A stretch of 64,000 nucleotides of DNA from assembly GCF_014647895.1 (NCBI RefSeq), contig NZ_BMQB01000006.1:248001-312000 (forward strand), written 5' to 3'. Below are positions 21,081 to 32,162 of the stretch, piece after piece. Position numbers and translations under genes: made by a program. Each line of letters starts with the position of its first letter. The first letter of the stretch is position 1. This stretch comes from Pilimelia anulata. GTDB lineage: Bacteria; Actinomycetota; Actinomycetes; Mycobacteriales; Micromonosporaceae. The notes below the pieces were generated by a model. It did no database searches, was not told where the DNA came from, and saw only the letters and a list, made by a program, of their open reading frames with translations.

Positions 21081-22445
21081 ATGGGTCGACTCTTCGGCAC
21101 CGACGGCGTCCGCGGGCGGGCCAACGCGGACCTGACCCCGGAGCTGGCGCTCTCCGTCGCGCTGGCGGCGGCGCACGTCCTCGCCGAGAGCGACCGCAGC
21201 CACGCCCCGCTGGCCGTCGTGGGCCGCGACCCGCGGGCCAGCGGCGAGATGCTGGAGGCGGCCGTCGTCGCGGGACTGACCAGCGCCGGCGCGAACGTCG
21301 TCCGGGTGGGCGTGCTGCCCACGCCCGGTGTGGCGTACCTCACCGCGGAGACCAGCGCCGACCTCGGTGTGATGCTGTCCGCCTCGCACAACCCGATGCC
21401 GGACAACGGGATCAAGCTGTTCGCCGCCGGCGGCCACAAGCTGCCGGACGAGGTCGAGCAGCGGATCGAGGACGCCATCGCCGCCGCGGCCGGCGGCGAC
21501 CCGGCGGCGGCCTGGCAGCGCCCGGCCGGCCCGCGGGTCGGCCGGGTCAACGACCTGCTGGACGGCGCCGACCACTACGTCAAGCACCTGCTCGGTACGG
21601 TCGACGCCCCGCTGGCCGGGGTCAAGGTCGTGGTCGACTGCGCCAACGGCGCCGCCGCCGACATCGCCCCGGTCGCGTACCGGGAGGCCGGCGCCGAGGT
21701 GGTCGCCATCCACGCGGCGCCGGACGGGTACAACATCAACGACAACTGCGGCTCGACCCACCTGGACCAGGTGCGCGACGCCGTCCGCGCGCACGGCGCC
21801 GACCTCGGCCTGGCCCACGACGGCGACGCCGACCGCTGCCTGGCCGTGGCCGCCGACGGGTCCACCATCGACGGCGACCAGATCATGGCGATCCTCGCGC
21901 TGGCCATGCGCGACGCCGGCAAGCTCACCGACGACACGCTCGTCACCACGGTCATGAGCAACCTCGGCCTGCGGCTGGCGATGACCGCCGCGGGCGTCCG
22001 GCTGGTCGAGACCAAGGTCGGCGACCGGTACGTGCTGGAGGAGCTGCGCAGCGGCGGGTACGCGCTCGGCGGCGAGCAGAGCGGCCACCTGGTGCTGCCC
22101 GCCCACGCGACCACCGGCGACGGCGTGCTCACCGGCCTGCAGTTGATGGCCCGGATGGCGGCGACCGGCCGCTCCCTGGCCGACCTGGCGTCGGTGGTGA
22201 CGCCGCTGCCGCAGGTGCTGATCAACGTACCGGTGGGGGACCGGGCCGCCGGGGCGTCCGCGCCGGCGGTGCTGGCCGCGGTGGCGGCGGCGGAGGGCGA
22301 GCTGGCCGGCAGCGGCCGGGTGCTGCTGCGGCCGTCGGGGACCGAGCCGCTGGTCCGGGTGATGGTCGAGGCGGCGACGGGGGAGGTGGCGTCGGCGGTC
22401 GCGGAGCGCGTCGCCGCCGAGGTCCGCCGCGCCAGCCCCGCCTGA
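21081..22445 (+). CDS. glmM: Phosphoglucosamine mutase
   Basis: A 454-residue enzyme converting glucosamine-6-phosphate to glucosamine-1-phosphate for UDP-GlcNAc. [15 protein letters not shown] at the N-terminus, the phospho-serine loop [15 protein letters not shown], the metal loop DGDADRC, GGEQSGH and the phosphate-binding [12 protein letters not shown] are clear. It cooperates with GlmS, encoded at 27517. The ATG follows AGCAGGAGG. Confidence 0.97.
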   Translation: MGRLFGTDGVRGRANADLTPELALSVALAAAHVLAESDRSHAPLAVVGRDPRASGEMLEAAVVAGLTSAGANVVRVGVLPTPGVAYLTAETSADLGVMLSASHNPMPDNGIKLFAAGGHKLPDEVEQRIEDAIAAAAGGDPAAAWQRPAGPRVGRVNDLLDGADHYVKHLLGTVDAPLAGVKVVVDCANGAAADIAPVAYREAGAEVVAIHAAPDGYNINDNCGSTHLDQVRDAVRAHGADLGLAHDGDADRCLAVAADGSTIDGDQIMAILALAMRDAGKLTDDTLVTTVMSNLGLRLAMTAAGVRLVETKVGDRYVLEELRSGGYALGGEQSGHLVLPAHATTGDGVLTGLQLMARMAATGRSLADLASVVTPLPQVLINVPVGDRAAGASAPAVLAAVAAAEGELAGSGRVLLRPSGTEPLVRVMVEAATGEVASAVAERVAAEVRRASPA

Positions 22446-22474
22446 TCCCCGGCCGCGAGCCGAGTGCGCCGGCA

Positions 22475-22503
22475 CCCGGGCCGGGGGCTGGCCCCGGCCC
22501 GGG
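22475..22503. terminator. Hairpin between convergent glmM and a secreted-protein gene
   Basis: Perfect 12-base arms (22475-22486, 22492-22503) with a five-base loop. It sits between two genes that point at each other, so it may terminate both. Confidence 0.6.
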
Positions 22504-22521
22504 TGAGAGTGCGGTCGCGGG

Positions 22522-23799
22522 TCAGACGGGGAAGCGCAGGTTGACTGTCACCGGGCCCGGTACCGCCGGAATGTGCAGGGGCTTGGCGGTGGCCAGCGTG
22601 TGGGCGTTGTCGTGCCAACCGCTCCGGGGCGTGTGGGTGTCGTCGTTGTTCTCGGCGTACGCCTTGTAGGTGTGCCCGGCCGGGACCACCAGGGTGTACT
22701 GATCGTCGCGGTCGACCTTCCCCTGGCCGGAGAGCTCGCCGGTCTCCGCGTCGCACAGTCGCACCACGCCCCGGCGGTGGGCGGGAGTGACGGCACCCTT
22801 GACCTCGACTCCGGCGACCAGCCGCGGTGACCACGTGGTGGTCCTGCCGGATTCGACGCGGACGGTCTGCGCGTCGGCGACGTTCACCGCCCCGCCGGCC
22901 CACTGGGTCGGGAACTCTGTTCCGCCAGCGCCGAAGTTGAGGCTGAGCGACCACTCGTACGGCCCGAGGTCGTAGTCGTACGAGCCGTCCTCCCGGGTTT
23001 TCCAGCCGACGCCGGATCCCGTGGGGAGCGGGCTTTCGTAGCAGGGCCGGACGTCCGTGCCGAGGTGGAGGAGCTTGCCGTACGGGCTGCCGTTCGGGCG
23101 CAGGACCCTGCCGGCGAGCCGGCCGGGTTCGTCGAACAGCACCTGCGGTGCGGATGTCGTCCGCCCCGGTGCGACGGTGACCACAGCCGCCTGCCGTTGT
23201 TGGCCGGAGCCGCCGGCGGTGCCCACCCACTGGGCGCCGAGACCGGCGGCGGACGAGTAGAGATTGTACGGGCCGGCGGGGACCGGATCGCTGATCGCCG
23301 CGCCCGCCGGGTCGCTGACGACCGCCCCCTGGACATGGCGCAGCTGGGTGTCGAACAGCGGGCGGATATTCACGTCGGCCCGTTCGACGGGCGCGCCCGT
23401 CGAACGCCGCTTGACGGACGTGCTGATGACGCCGCCGACTTCGAGCACCGAGGTGAACTCACGCGGCATCTGCGGCTCGACCCCGGCGATGGACTCGACG
23501 TAGTACCGCTGCGGATACCGGCTCAGGTCCTGGCTGGTGTCGACCGTCAACATCTGGTCCGTGGGCAGACCCGTGAACGTGATGCTGGTGCTGGTTCCCT
23601 CGGTGCACTTGATCCAGCTTCCGACACTCGCACTGACCTCCGTGCAGAAGCCCTGGACCGGCTTGCCGGTGGTGGCGTCCTTGGCGCGCACCACGAGTGC
23701 GTCGGCGCCGGCCCGGGTCGGCGGTGCCGCCGTTCCCGGCGCCGGGACGATGGCGAGGGCCGCCACCGCACCGGTGACCACCACATTGATTCGTCGCAT
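22522..23799 (-). CDS. Secreted protein with repeated beta-sandwich-like segments
   Basis: A 425-residue exported protein. The N-terminal MRRINVVVTGAVAALAIV and following GTAAPP form a signal peptide. The mature chain has several segments like carboxypeptidase-regulatory or Ig-like domains (DALVVRAKDATTGKPVQGFC, then ISTSVKRRSTGAPVERADV, LAGRVLRPNGSPYGKLL, VEVKGAVTPAHRRGVVRLC), each with a strand-turn pattern. No catalytic motif is visible. A role at the cell surface is inferred from export only. ATG at 23799 has GGAGG upstream. Confidence 0.7.
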   Translation of the reverse strand: MRRINVVVTGAVAALAIVPAPGTAAPPTRAGADALVVRAKDATTGKPVQGFCTEVSASVGSWIKCTEGTSTSITFTGLPTDQMLTVDTSQDLSRYPQRYYVESIAGVEPQMPREFTSVLEVGGVISTSVKRRSTGAPVERADVNIRPLFDTQLRHVQGAVVSDPAGAAISDPVPAGPYNLYSSAAGLGAQWVGTAGGSGQQRQAAVVTVAPGRTTSAPQVLFDEPGRLAGRVLRPNGSPYGKLLHLGTDVRPCYESPLPTGSGVGWKTREDGSYDYDLGPYEWSLSLNFGAGGTEFPTQWAGGAVNVADAQTVRVESGRTTTWSPRLVAGVEVKGAVTPAHRRGVVRLCDAETGELSGQGKVDRDDQYTLVVPAGHTYKAYAENNDDTHTPRSGWHDNAHTLATAKPLHIPAVPGPVTVNLRFPV

Positions 23800-23911
23800 T
23801 GCTTCACCTCCAGGTGATTTGCTGTGGCCTTGACTCGGTCGCGGGGCACGGCCCCGTGCCGTGCGAGCGCCCCCCGTTGCCATCGGCGTTCGCGCGGCTG
23901 CTGCTGCGGTC

Positions 23912-24769
23912 TCAGGCGGCCCGGTGGCCGGCGGATGCCGGCGGCCGGCTGAGCCCGGCGAGCTGCGCGGGGCTGAGGCGCAGTGCTGCGGCAGCGGCGT
24001 TCTCGCGCAGGTGGGTCGGTGAGCTGGTGCCGGGAATCGGGACGGTGACATCGCTGGTGGCGAGCAGCCAGGCGAGTGCCACCTGCGCCGGTGTCGCGCC
24101 GAGTTCGCGGGCGACCGCCGCGACGCCCGGGTGAAGGCTCCGGGTGGCGCCGATGGGCAGCCAGGGGATGAAGGCGATTCCCGTGCTCGCGCAGTGGTCC
24201 AGCACCGGCTGGTGCGCGCGGTCGTGGACGCTGTACCGGTTCTGCACCGCGGCGATGGGGGCGATGCGCTGGGCGTCGCTGAGCTGCGCGACGGTCACCT
24301 CGGACAGGCCGATGTGCCGAATTTTTCCTTCGCGCCGCAGCTCGTGCAGAGCACCGATCTGGTCGCTGAGCGGCACCCGCGGGTCGATCCGGTGGAGCTG
24401 GAACAGGTCGATGCGATCGAGTTTCAGCCGGCGCAGGCTCAGCTCCGCCTGCTGGCGCAGGTACTCGGGTCGCCCCAGCGGGACCCAGGTGCGCTCGGCC
24501 GGCCGAACCTGGCCGGCCTTGGTGGCGATGACGAGGTGCTCCGGGTAGGGGTGCAGGGCCGCGGCGAGCAGTTCCTCGTTGGCCCCGAGGCCGTACGCGT
24601 CGGCGGTGTCGAAGAACGCGATGCCGAGGTCGACGGCCAACCGTGCCAGGGCGACGCCGCCGGCCGGGTCGGTGGCCCGGCCCCACGCGTCGGGGCGACC
24701 GAGGCGCATGGCCCCGAGTCCGAGGCGGCGCACGGTCAGGTCACCCATGGTGAGTTCGGGGTTCGTCAT
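23912..24769 (-). CDS. Aldo/keto reductase
   Basis: A 285-residue NADPH-dependent oxidoreductase of the AKR superfamily. Catalytic-site segments are visible: FFDTADAYG (Asp, Tyr), VIATKAG (Lys), LFQLHRID (His), and the cofactor region VPIPGTSSPTHLREN. It resembles the YdbC/AKR13-like group. Substrate unknown. ATG at 24769 gives the expected N-terminus MTNPELTMGDLTVRRLGLG. Divergent from an ArsR-like regulator 49 bases away, which probably controls it. Confidence 0.9.
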   Translation of the reverse strand: MTNPELTMGDLTVRRLGLGAMRLGRPDAWGRATDPAGGVALARLAVDLGIAFFDTADAYGLGANEELLAAALHPYPEHLVIATKAGQVRPAERTWVPLGRPEYLRQQAELSLRRLKLDRIDLFQLHRIDPRVPLSDQIGALHELRREGKIRHIGLSEVTVAQLSDAQRIAPIAAVQNRYSVHDRAHQPVLDHCASTGIAFIPWLPIGATRSLHPGVAAVARELGATPAQVALAWLLATSDVTVPIPGTSSPTHLRENAAAAALRLSPAQLAGLSRPPASAGHRAA

Positions 24770-24818
24770 GGCCACCAGCGTGCGGGAAGCACTTCCGGCG
24801 GCGCGATAGATTCGTTCC

Positions 24819-25814
24819 GTGGCGAATCCGGGATTGACGCTGTCGTTCTCGTCGGCGGATCTGACGCGGATCAGGTTCGCGGTCTCGCCACTGTGGGAGG
24901 CGGCGGCGAGCGTGCGGCTCCTCCAGGACGGGCGGTCGTCGGACGGGCTGCACGGCCGGTGGCTGGAGCAAGCCAGGCAACGGCTGCGCCGGGTCGACGC
25001 CGCGGACGTCCGACCCTTCGTCGAGCTGGTGCGGGCGTATGCGCCGTTGTTCCCGGGCTTCCTCAGCCCGCCGCCGACGGCATCGGTACCGGATCTGGGT
25101 CTGGAGCTGGCGGCACTGGCGGCCACGCCGCCCGATGTGGTGCGCCGGGGGCTGGCCCGACCTCCCCGCCGGCTACCCCCCGACCTGGTTCGCCAGTGGA
25201 GTGATCCGGTGGCCGGCCTGGTGGCTCTGGCCGAAGCGGTGCGCGTGTACTGGTCAGCGGTGCTGGAGCCGTACTGGCCGAGGATGCGGGCGGTGCTCCG
25301 GGCGGACGTCGCCGTTCGGGCCCGGGGTCTGGTGGAGGGCGGCACGGAGCGCCTCTTCGACGATCTGCGCCCGGCCGCCACCTGGACCGGCGGTCATCTG
25401 CGGGTGGCCAATCCGCGGACGCGGTCCGTGGAGTTGGGCGGCCGGGGTCTGCTGCTGGTGCCGTCGGTGTTCGTCTGGCCGCGGGTCTACGCGAAGGTGA
25501 CCCGTCCCTGGCAGCCGACCCTGCGCTACCCGGCGCGCGGATTCGCGGACACCTGGGCGTCCCGATCGGGCGGCTCGGCCGGCCTGGCCGCGGTCGTCGG
25601 CCACTCCCGCGCGCTGCTCCTGCAGCAGTTGGCCCTGCCGGCATCGACGAAGGACCTGGCCGCCGCCACCGGTCTCTCGCCCGCATCGGTGTCGGCGCAC
25701 CTGTCGGCGCTGTACGCCGGTGCCCTGGTCACGCGACATCGCATGGGGCGCAGTGTCCTGTACGGGCGGTCGGTTGCCGCGGAGACCCTGTTGGCTGCCC
25801 AGGCGCCGCCGTAG
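24819..25814 (+). CDS. ArsR-like winged-helix regulator
   Basis: A 331-residue protein. The last ~75 residues form an ArsR-type winged helix (STKDLAAATGLSPASVSAHLSALYAGALVTRHRMGRSVLY). The N-terminal ~240 residues are a sensor-like domain as seen in large actinobacterial ArsR-like proteins (LTRIRFAVSPLWEAAASVRLL at the start). No metal-binding Cys cluster, so a metal sensor is unlikely. Start GTG at 24819. Divergent neighbour of the aldo/keto reductase; regulating it is inference. Confidence 0.8.
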   Translation: MANPGLTLSFSSADLTRIRFAVSPLWEAAASVRLLQDGRSSDGLHGRWLEQARQRLRRVDAADVRPFVELVRAYAPLFPGFLSPPPTASVPDLGLELAALAATPPDVVRRGLARPPRRLPPDLVRQWSDPVAGLVALAEAVRVYWSAVLEPYWPRMRAVLRADVAVRARGLVEGGTERLFDDLRPAATWTGGHLRVANPRTRSVELGGRGLLLVPSVFVWPRVYAKVTRPWQPTLRYPARGFADTWASRSGGSAGLAAVVGHSRALLLQQLALPASTKDLAAATGLSPASVSAHLSALYAGALVTRHRMGRSVLYGRSVAAETLLAAQAPP

Positions 25815-25926
25815 GGGCCGACGGGTGGCCCGATGCGTCCGCCGCCGGGTGCCGTGGCCGCGAAGCACCGAGCGGATAGATCCCGTCCTCGACGCGGTCG
25901 GAATCCGGCATGCCTTCGCGGGCCCG

Positions 25927-27042
25927 TCAGGGGCGGATGAGGTCGAAGCAGCTCACCTTGGCGTTCGGGCCGCTGTTGCGGCGCTCCACCCGGATCGCGC
26001 CGCCCTGGCTGATCCGGCAGGTGAGCTGGCCGGTGGTGGCCTGCGTCCGGGTCGCCTCGAACCGGACCGCGATCGCCTCCTGCGTCGGCGCGAAGCCCGT
26101 CGCCCACGGCAGCGTCACCCGGGCGAACCGGCGGGCACCGCCGTCGCTGCGGAAGAACGTCACGTCCGCCGGGCCGGTGCCGGTCACCTCCAGCAGGATC
26201 TGCCCGGCCACCGGGCCGTCGGCGGGCTTGCTCGTCGCGGTGGCCGAGCGGCCGGTGCCGGTGCGGGCGGCCGTGGGCGTACCGGTGCCGGTGCGGGCCG
26301 CCGTGGCCGTGGCCGTACCGCGGGCGCGCGGCTCGGCCGTGGGCGTCGGGGACGGCGTCGCCGGCGGCGCGGTGAGCGTCCCCGGGTTGCCGCCGAAGCC
26401 GAACGACGGCACGGGCGCGCTGGTCGGCCCCGACTTCTCGCGCAGCCCGGCGATCACGACGCCGCAGCCGACGATCAGGACCGCCGCGCCGGCCAGGACG
26501 GCGTACGACAGCCAGCGGTTCTCCTCCGGCTTGGCCGGCGCCGGCCCGCCGGGCGGCGGGAGCGGGCCGGCGGGGAGGCCGGCGGCGGGGACGGGCCCGG
26601 TCGGCGGCGGCGGGCCGGCGGGCTCGACGACGGGGATGATGGCGGTGTCGGCCGAGGGCCCGCCGAGCGGCGGCACCCCGGGCGGCGGGCCCACCGGCGC
26701 GGCGGGCGGCTCGCCGCCGGCGGGCAGCGCCGGCCCGGACGCGCCGGGATCGATCCCGTGCGGTCCGGTCGCGTCCCGTGCGGGCCCGGCCGGATCGCCC
26801 GCCGGCGGCGGGGGCGGGTCGTGGCCGGGCGGGTCGGCGGCCGCGGACAGCGAGCGGTACACCGCGGCGCCGGAGCCGCCGGTCGCCGGCCACACGTCGC
26901 CCTCGGGCTCGTCGTCGGCGGGCTCGCCGCCGGCGCGCGGGGGAGTCGGCGGGTCGGCCGCCGCGCCGTCCCGGCCCGCGAACGGCGGTCCGGACTGCTC
27001 CGGCCGCTCCCGGTCGTCGGGCGGTGGGGGTGGCTGGCTCAT
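25927..27042 (-). CDS. Pro-rich single-pass membrane protein
   Basis: A 371-residue protein: about 165 cytoplasmic residues very rich in Pro, Gly and Ala, one transmembrane helix (YAVLAGAAVLIVGCGVVIAG), a Thr/Ala-rich linker with a short TGTGTPTAARTGTG repeat, and a ~100-residue external domain ending KVSCFDLIRP with two cysteines. The external domain might be a beta-sandwich; I do not recognise it. Such Pro-rich/TM/external layouts are common in actinobacterial envelope proteins. Function unknown. Confidence 0.65.
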   Translation of the reverse strand: MSQPPPPPDDRERPEQSGPPFAGRDGAAADPPTPPRAGGEPADDEPEGDVWPATGGSGAAVYRSLSAAADPPGHDPPPPPAGDPAGPARDATGPHGIDPGASGPALPAGGEPPAAPVGPPPGVPPLGGPSADTAIIPVVEPAGPPPPTGPVPAAGLPAGPLPPPGGPAPAKPEENRWLSYAVLAGAAVLIVGCGVVIAGLREKSGPTSAPVPSFGFGGNPGTLTAPPATPSPTPTAEPRARGTATATAARTGTGTPTAARTGTGRSATATSKPADGPVAGQILLEVTGTGPADVTFFRSDGGARRFARVTLPWATGFAPTQEAIAVRFEATRTQATTGQLTCRISQGGAIRVERRNSGPNAKVSCFDLIRP

Positions 27043-27516
27043 CGCGCGGGCTCCTCGGGGGCCGGGCGGGTGCCGACCGCTCTCCGCACGCTACCGCCGC
27101 ATTACGCCCGGTACCGGGCAAAGCGGCCAGCCTGCCCACCCCACTCCGGCCAGTCGCCACCCCACTCCGGCCGGGCGCCCCGCCCAGCCCGCCCCGCCGG
27201 TCGCCCCGCCTCGCCCGGGCTGCCCGCCCCACCCGAGCCGGCCGCCCCGCCCCATCCGAGCCGGCCGCCCGCCCCATCCGAGCCGGCCGCCCGCCCCATC
27301 CGAGCCGGGCGGCCGGCGATTCGCGGTGGGCGGTCGGGTGGTGGCTGCGGCGTACGTCCGGTCCCGGGTGTCCGACGTACGGCCGATCGGTCGATTCGCC
27401 CGGACCATCGGGTTTCGGATGCGGCCGGGCCGGACGCCCAAATCAATCAGGACGGCTGCTCGAAACAAGGGTATCCGCGCAGGTGTGCTGCGCGTTCGTC
27501 GGCTACGCTGCGGGGC
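27043..27516. other. Intergenic region upstream of glmS
   Basis: About 470 bases between the divergent membrane-protein gene and glmS. The left part is extremely C-rich and contains short direct repeats (27137-27172 and 27233-27299). The right part must hold the glmS promoter; TACGCT about nine bases before the ATG might be a -10 element for a nearly leaderless transcript, but no clear -35 is seen. No gene recognised. Confidence 0.5.
27233..27299. repeat. Short tandem direct repeats
   Basis: Three tandem copies (27233-27255, 27256-27277, 27278-27299) of a unit starting CCGAGCCGGCCGCC and ending CCCCAT, 22-23 bases long, plus a partial fourth from 27300. They lie in the glmS upstream region. 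Related C-rich half-repeats precede them. Confidence 0.8.
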
Positions 27517-29373
<1,857 letters not shown>

Positions 29374-29397
<24 letters not shown>

Positions 29398-29529
29398 CCG
29401 TGGCCCGCCGGGGCGAAGTCCGTCACGGTCGAATGACCGTGGCCCGCCGGGGCGAAGTCCGTCACGGTCGAATGACCGTGGCCCGCCGGGGCGAAGTCCG
29501 TTACGGTCGAGTGACCCTGGCCGCCGGGT
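29374..29529 (+). repeat. Tandem repeat containing the glmS 3' end and hairpins
   Basis: A 39-base unit starts at 29374, 29413, 29452 and 29491; the first three copies are identical and the fourth has changes. Copy 1 is the true end of glmS including its stop codon. Each unit holds the inverted repeat CACGGTC-GAAT-GACCGTG (29385-29402 in copy 1), so the array is a series of potential terminator hairpins. More degenerate copies of the GGTCGAATGACC core appear near 29569 and 29601. Confidence 0.9.
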
Positions 29530-29679
29530 GGAGTGAATGACCGTCACCTGCCCGGACGCGTCCGTAGCGGTCGAATGACCGGCCCGGCGGGGTCCGTCGC
29601 GGTCGAATGACCGCGCCCGCCGGGCGGTGTCCGGCACGGTCGACACGGCGCCGCCGCGCCGGCCGCTACCCTGGCCGGC

Positions 29680-30048
29680 GTGGTGGTCGCGATCGGTGTG
29701 GACGTGGTGCGGGTGGAGCGGTTCGCCCGGGTGCTGGAGCGGACCCCGCTGCTCGCCGAGCGCCTGTTCACCGAGGCCGAGCGGCGCACCCGGGCCGGCA
29801 ACGCCCGGCCGGCGGAGTCGCTGGCCGCGCGGTTCGCCGCGAAGGAGGCCGTGGCCAAGGCGCTGGGCGCGCCGAGCGGCATGCGCTGGCACGACTGCGA
29901 GGTCGTCACCGACCCGGACGGGCGGCCGTGGCTGACGGTCGCCGGTACGGTCGCCGCGGTCGCCGCCGAGCGCGGCATCGCCCGCTGGCACCTGTCGCTG
30001 TCGCACGACGGCGGCGTCGCCGTGGCGATGGTCGTCGCCGAGCGGTAG
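29680..30048 (+). CDS. acpS: Holo-[acyl-carrier-protein] synthase
   Basis: A 122-residue phosphopantetheinyl transferase that moves phosphopantetheine from CoA to ACP serine. The two magnesium/CoA motifs are clear: [11 protein letters not shown] at residues 5-15 and [12 protein letters not shown] at about 51-62; the C-terminal [14 protein letters not shown] is also typical. Two adjacent GTG codons (29680, 29683) could start it. In Streptomyces acpS also follows glmS and precedes nnr and alr. Confidence 0.93.
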   Translation: MVVAIGVDVVRVERFARVLERTPLLAERLFTEAERRTRAGNARPAESLAARFAAKEAVAKALGAPSGMRWHDCEVVTDPDGRPWLTVAGTVAAVAAERGIARWHLSLSHDGGVAVAMVVAER

Positions 30049-30240
30049 CCCGCGCCGCCCCCGGGCGGGGTCGGGCCGGCGCCGCGGGCGGCCACCGAGC
30101 CGTGCCCGAGCGGCCCGCGCCCGCCGGACCGGGGATCATCGGGCCGAGCCGGTACCCGGGCGGCCGCGCCCGCCGGAACCGCGCGGCGCGTTCCCCGTAA
30201 GCCGTACCGCGCTGGTACCGGCGTGCTAACACTGACGGGC

Positions 30241-31689
30241 ATGAGCGTGCTGCGGACCGCGTACCGGGTGGCCGACGTGCGGGCGGCCGAGGCCGCCCTG
30301 CTGGCGACGCTGCCGCCGGGCACCCTGATGGCGCGCGCCGCCGCCGGGCTGGCCCGCCGCTGCGCCCGGCTGCTGGCGGACACCGGCGGCCGGTACGGCG
30401 CCCGGGTGCTGCTGCTGGTGGGCGCGGGCGACAACGGCGGCGACGCGCTGTACGCGGGGGCCCGGCTGGCCCGCTCCGGCGCCGCGGTCCGCGCCCTGCT
30501 GCTCGACCCCGAGCGGGCGCACGCGGGCGGCCTGGCGGCCCTGCGGTCGGCCGGCGGGCGGGTCGTGGACGCCGTACCGGACCGGGTGGACCTGGTCGTC
30601 GACGGCATCGTCGGCATCGGCGCGGCCGACGGCCTGCGCCCGCCCGCGGCGGCGGCGCTGTCGGCGGCGCTCGCCGCCCGGCCGCGCACCGGGGACCGGC
30701 CGGCGATCGTGGCCGCGGACCTGCCCAGCGGCGTCGCCCCGGACACCGGCGACGTGCCCGGCGTCGCGGTCGCCGCGGACGTGACGGTGGCGTTCGGGTG
30801 CCTCAAGCCCGGCCTGCTGGTCGGGCCCGGCGCGGCGCTGGCCGGCGAGGTCGAGGTGGTGGACATCGGGCTCGGCCCGTGGCTGCGCGGCGACCCCGCG
30901 CTGCGGGTCGCCGCCGACGAGCAGGTGCGGCGCTGGTGGCCGCGCCCGCAGCGGACCTCGGACAAGTACCGCCGCGGGGTGGTCGGCCTGGCCACCGGCT
31001 CGGCGACGTACCCCGGCGCGGCCGTGCTGTCGGTGGCCGGGGCGCTGGCCGGGCCGGTCGGGCTGGTGCGCTACGCGGGCCCGGCGCGGGAGTTCGTGCT
31101 GTCGCGGTACCCGCAGGTCATCGCCGCCGCCCGGGTGGGTGACGCCGGGCGGGTGCAGGCGTGGGTGTGCGGCTGCGGCCGCGGTACGGACGCCGCCGCC
31201 GCGGCCGAGCTGCGCGCGGTGCTCGCCGCCCCGGTGCCCGCGGTGCTGGACGCCGACGCGCTGACCCTGCTGCTGGACGGCGGGATGGCCGAGCTGCTGC
31301 GCGGCCGCGCCGCGCCGGTGGTGCTGACCCCGCACGACGGGGAGTTCCAGCGGCTCGCCGGTACCGCGCCGGACGGCGATCGGGTCGGCGCCGTACAGAA
31401 ACTGGCAAGTTGGACCAACGCCGTCGTGCTGCTCAAGGGCGACCGGACGGTCGTCGCGGACCCGTCCGGCGAGGCGTGGGTGAACCCGACGGGGAGCCCG
31501 GCGCTCGCCACGGCCGGCACGGGGGACGTGCTGGCGGGCCTGATCGGGGCGCTGCTGGCCGCCCGGGTGCCGCCGCTGCGCGCCGCGGTCGCGGGGGCGT
31601 ACGCGCACGGCCTGGCCGGCCGCGCCGCCACCGGCGCGGTCACCGCCCCGGACGTGGCCGAGGCCCTGCGCACCCTGGCCCCGGCCTAG
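30241..31689 (+). CDS. nnr: Bifunctional NAD(P)H-hydrate epimerase/dehydratase
   Basis: A 482-residue repair enzyme for hydrated NAD(P)H. The N-terminal epimerase domain (1-~220) has VLLLVGAGDNGGDALYAGARLA and VDGIVGIGAADGLRPP; the C-terminal ADP-dependent dehydratase (~240-480) has KYRRGVVGLATGS, VVLTPHDGEFQRL, LLKGDRTVVADP and NPTGSPALATAGTGDVLAG. ATG at 30241 was preferred over an upstream start at 30223. The long N-terminal Ala/Arg content reflects high GC. Confidence 0.93.
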   Translation: MSVLRTAYRVADVRAAEAALLATLPPGTLMARAAAGLARRCARLLADTGGRYGARVLLLVGAGDNGGDALYAGARLARSGAAVRALLLDPERAHAGGLAALRSAGGRVVDAVPDRVDLVVDGIVGIGAADGLRPPAAAALSAALAARPRTGDRPAIVAADLPSGVAPDTGDVPGVAVAADVTVAFGCLKPGLLVGPGAALAGEVEVVDIGLGPWLRGDPALRVAADEQVRRWWPRPQRTSDKYRRGVVGLATGSATYPGAAVLSVAGALAGPVGLVRYAGPAREFVLSRYPQVIAAARVGDAGRVQAWVCGCGRGTDAAAAAELRAVLAAPVPAVLDADALTLLLDGGMAELLRGRAAPVVLTPHDGEFQRLAGTAPDGDRVGAVQKLASWTNAVVLLKGDRTVVADPSGEAWVNPTGSPALATAGTGDVLAGLIGALLAARVPPLRAAVAGAYAHGLAGRAATGAVTAPDVAEALRTLAPA

Positions 31690-31730
31690 GCCGCGGCACC
31701 GGGCCCGGGCCGCGCGCGGGCCCGCACGTG

Positions 31731-31768
31731 GTTGAGCCCCGCGTACAGGGCAGGACGCGGGGCTCAAC
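31731..31768. terminator. Bidirectional terminator between nnr and cspA
   Basis: Perfect 14-base arms (31731-31744 and 31755-31768) with a 10-base loop, between two convergent genes. A strong candidate for ending both transcripts. Confidence 0.8.
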
Positions 31769-31799
31769 ACGAATCCGGCATTACCTCGCCGGAGGAGGC

Positions 31800-32003
31800 T
31801 TACAGCGGGCGAACCTCTTCGGCCTGCGGGCCCTTGGGCCCCTTGCCGATCTGGAATTCGACCCGCTGGTTCTCCTCCAGCGACCGGTAGCCGCTGGTCT
31901 GGATGGCCGAGAAGTGGACGAAGACATCGTTACCGCCCTCGTCGACGGTAATGAAGCCGTAGCCCTTCTCGGCGTTGAACCACTTGACGGTTCCCTGTGC
32001 CAT
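31800..32003 (-). CDS. cspA: Cold-shock protein
   Basis: A 67-residue single-domain OB-fold RNA chaperone. RNP-1 (KGYGFITV) and RNP-2 (DVFVHFSAI) are intact; the protein begins [14 protein letters not shown]. The ATG at 32003 matches the universal family start. A long 5' leader is likely: TATATT (32055-32050 on the minus strand) could be the -10, giving about 45 bases of leader. Confidence 0.96.
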   Translation of the reverse strand: MAQGTVKWFNAEKGYGFITVDEGGNDVFVHFSAIQTSGYRSLEENQRVEFQIGKGPKGPQAEEVRPL

Positions 32004-32162
32004 TGCTGGCGCCTTCCTGATGGTGCGGACATAACTGGCGCAAGCAGGCAATATAGACCACATCGCGCAGTGGTAACTGTACACCGGGTAGGTGTCCTCC
32101 CACCGCCGCGGCGCGATTCCGCCTGCTCGGGATCACGCTAGGCGTTCAGTACGCTGTTCGCC

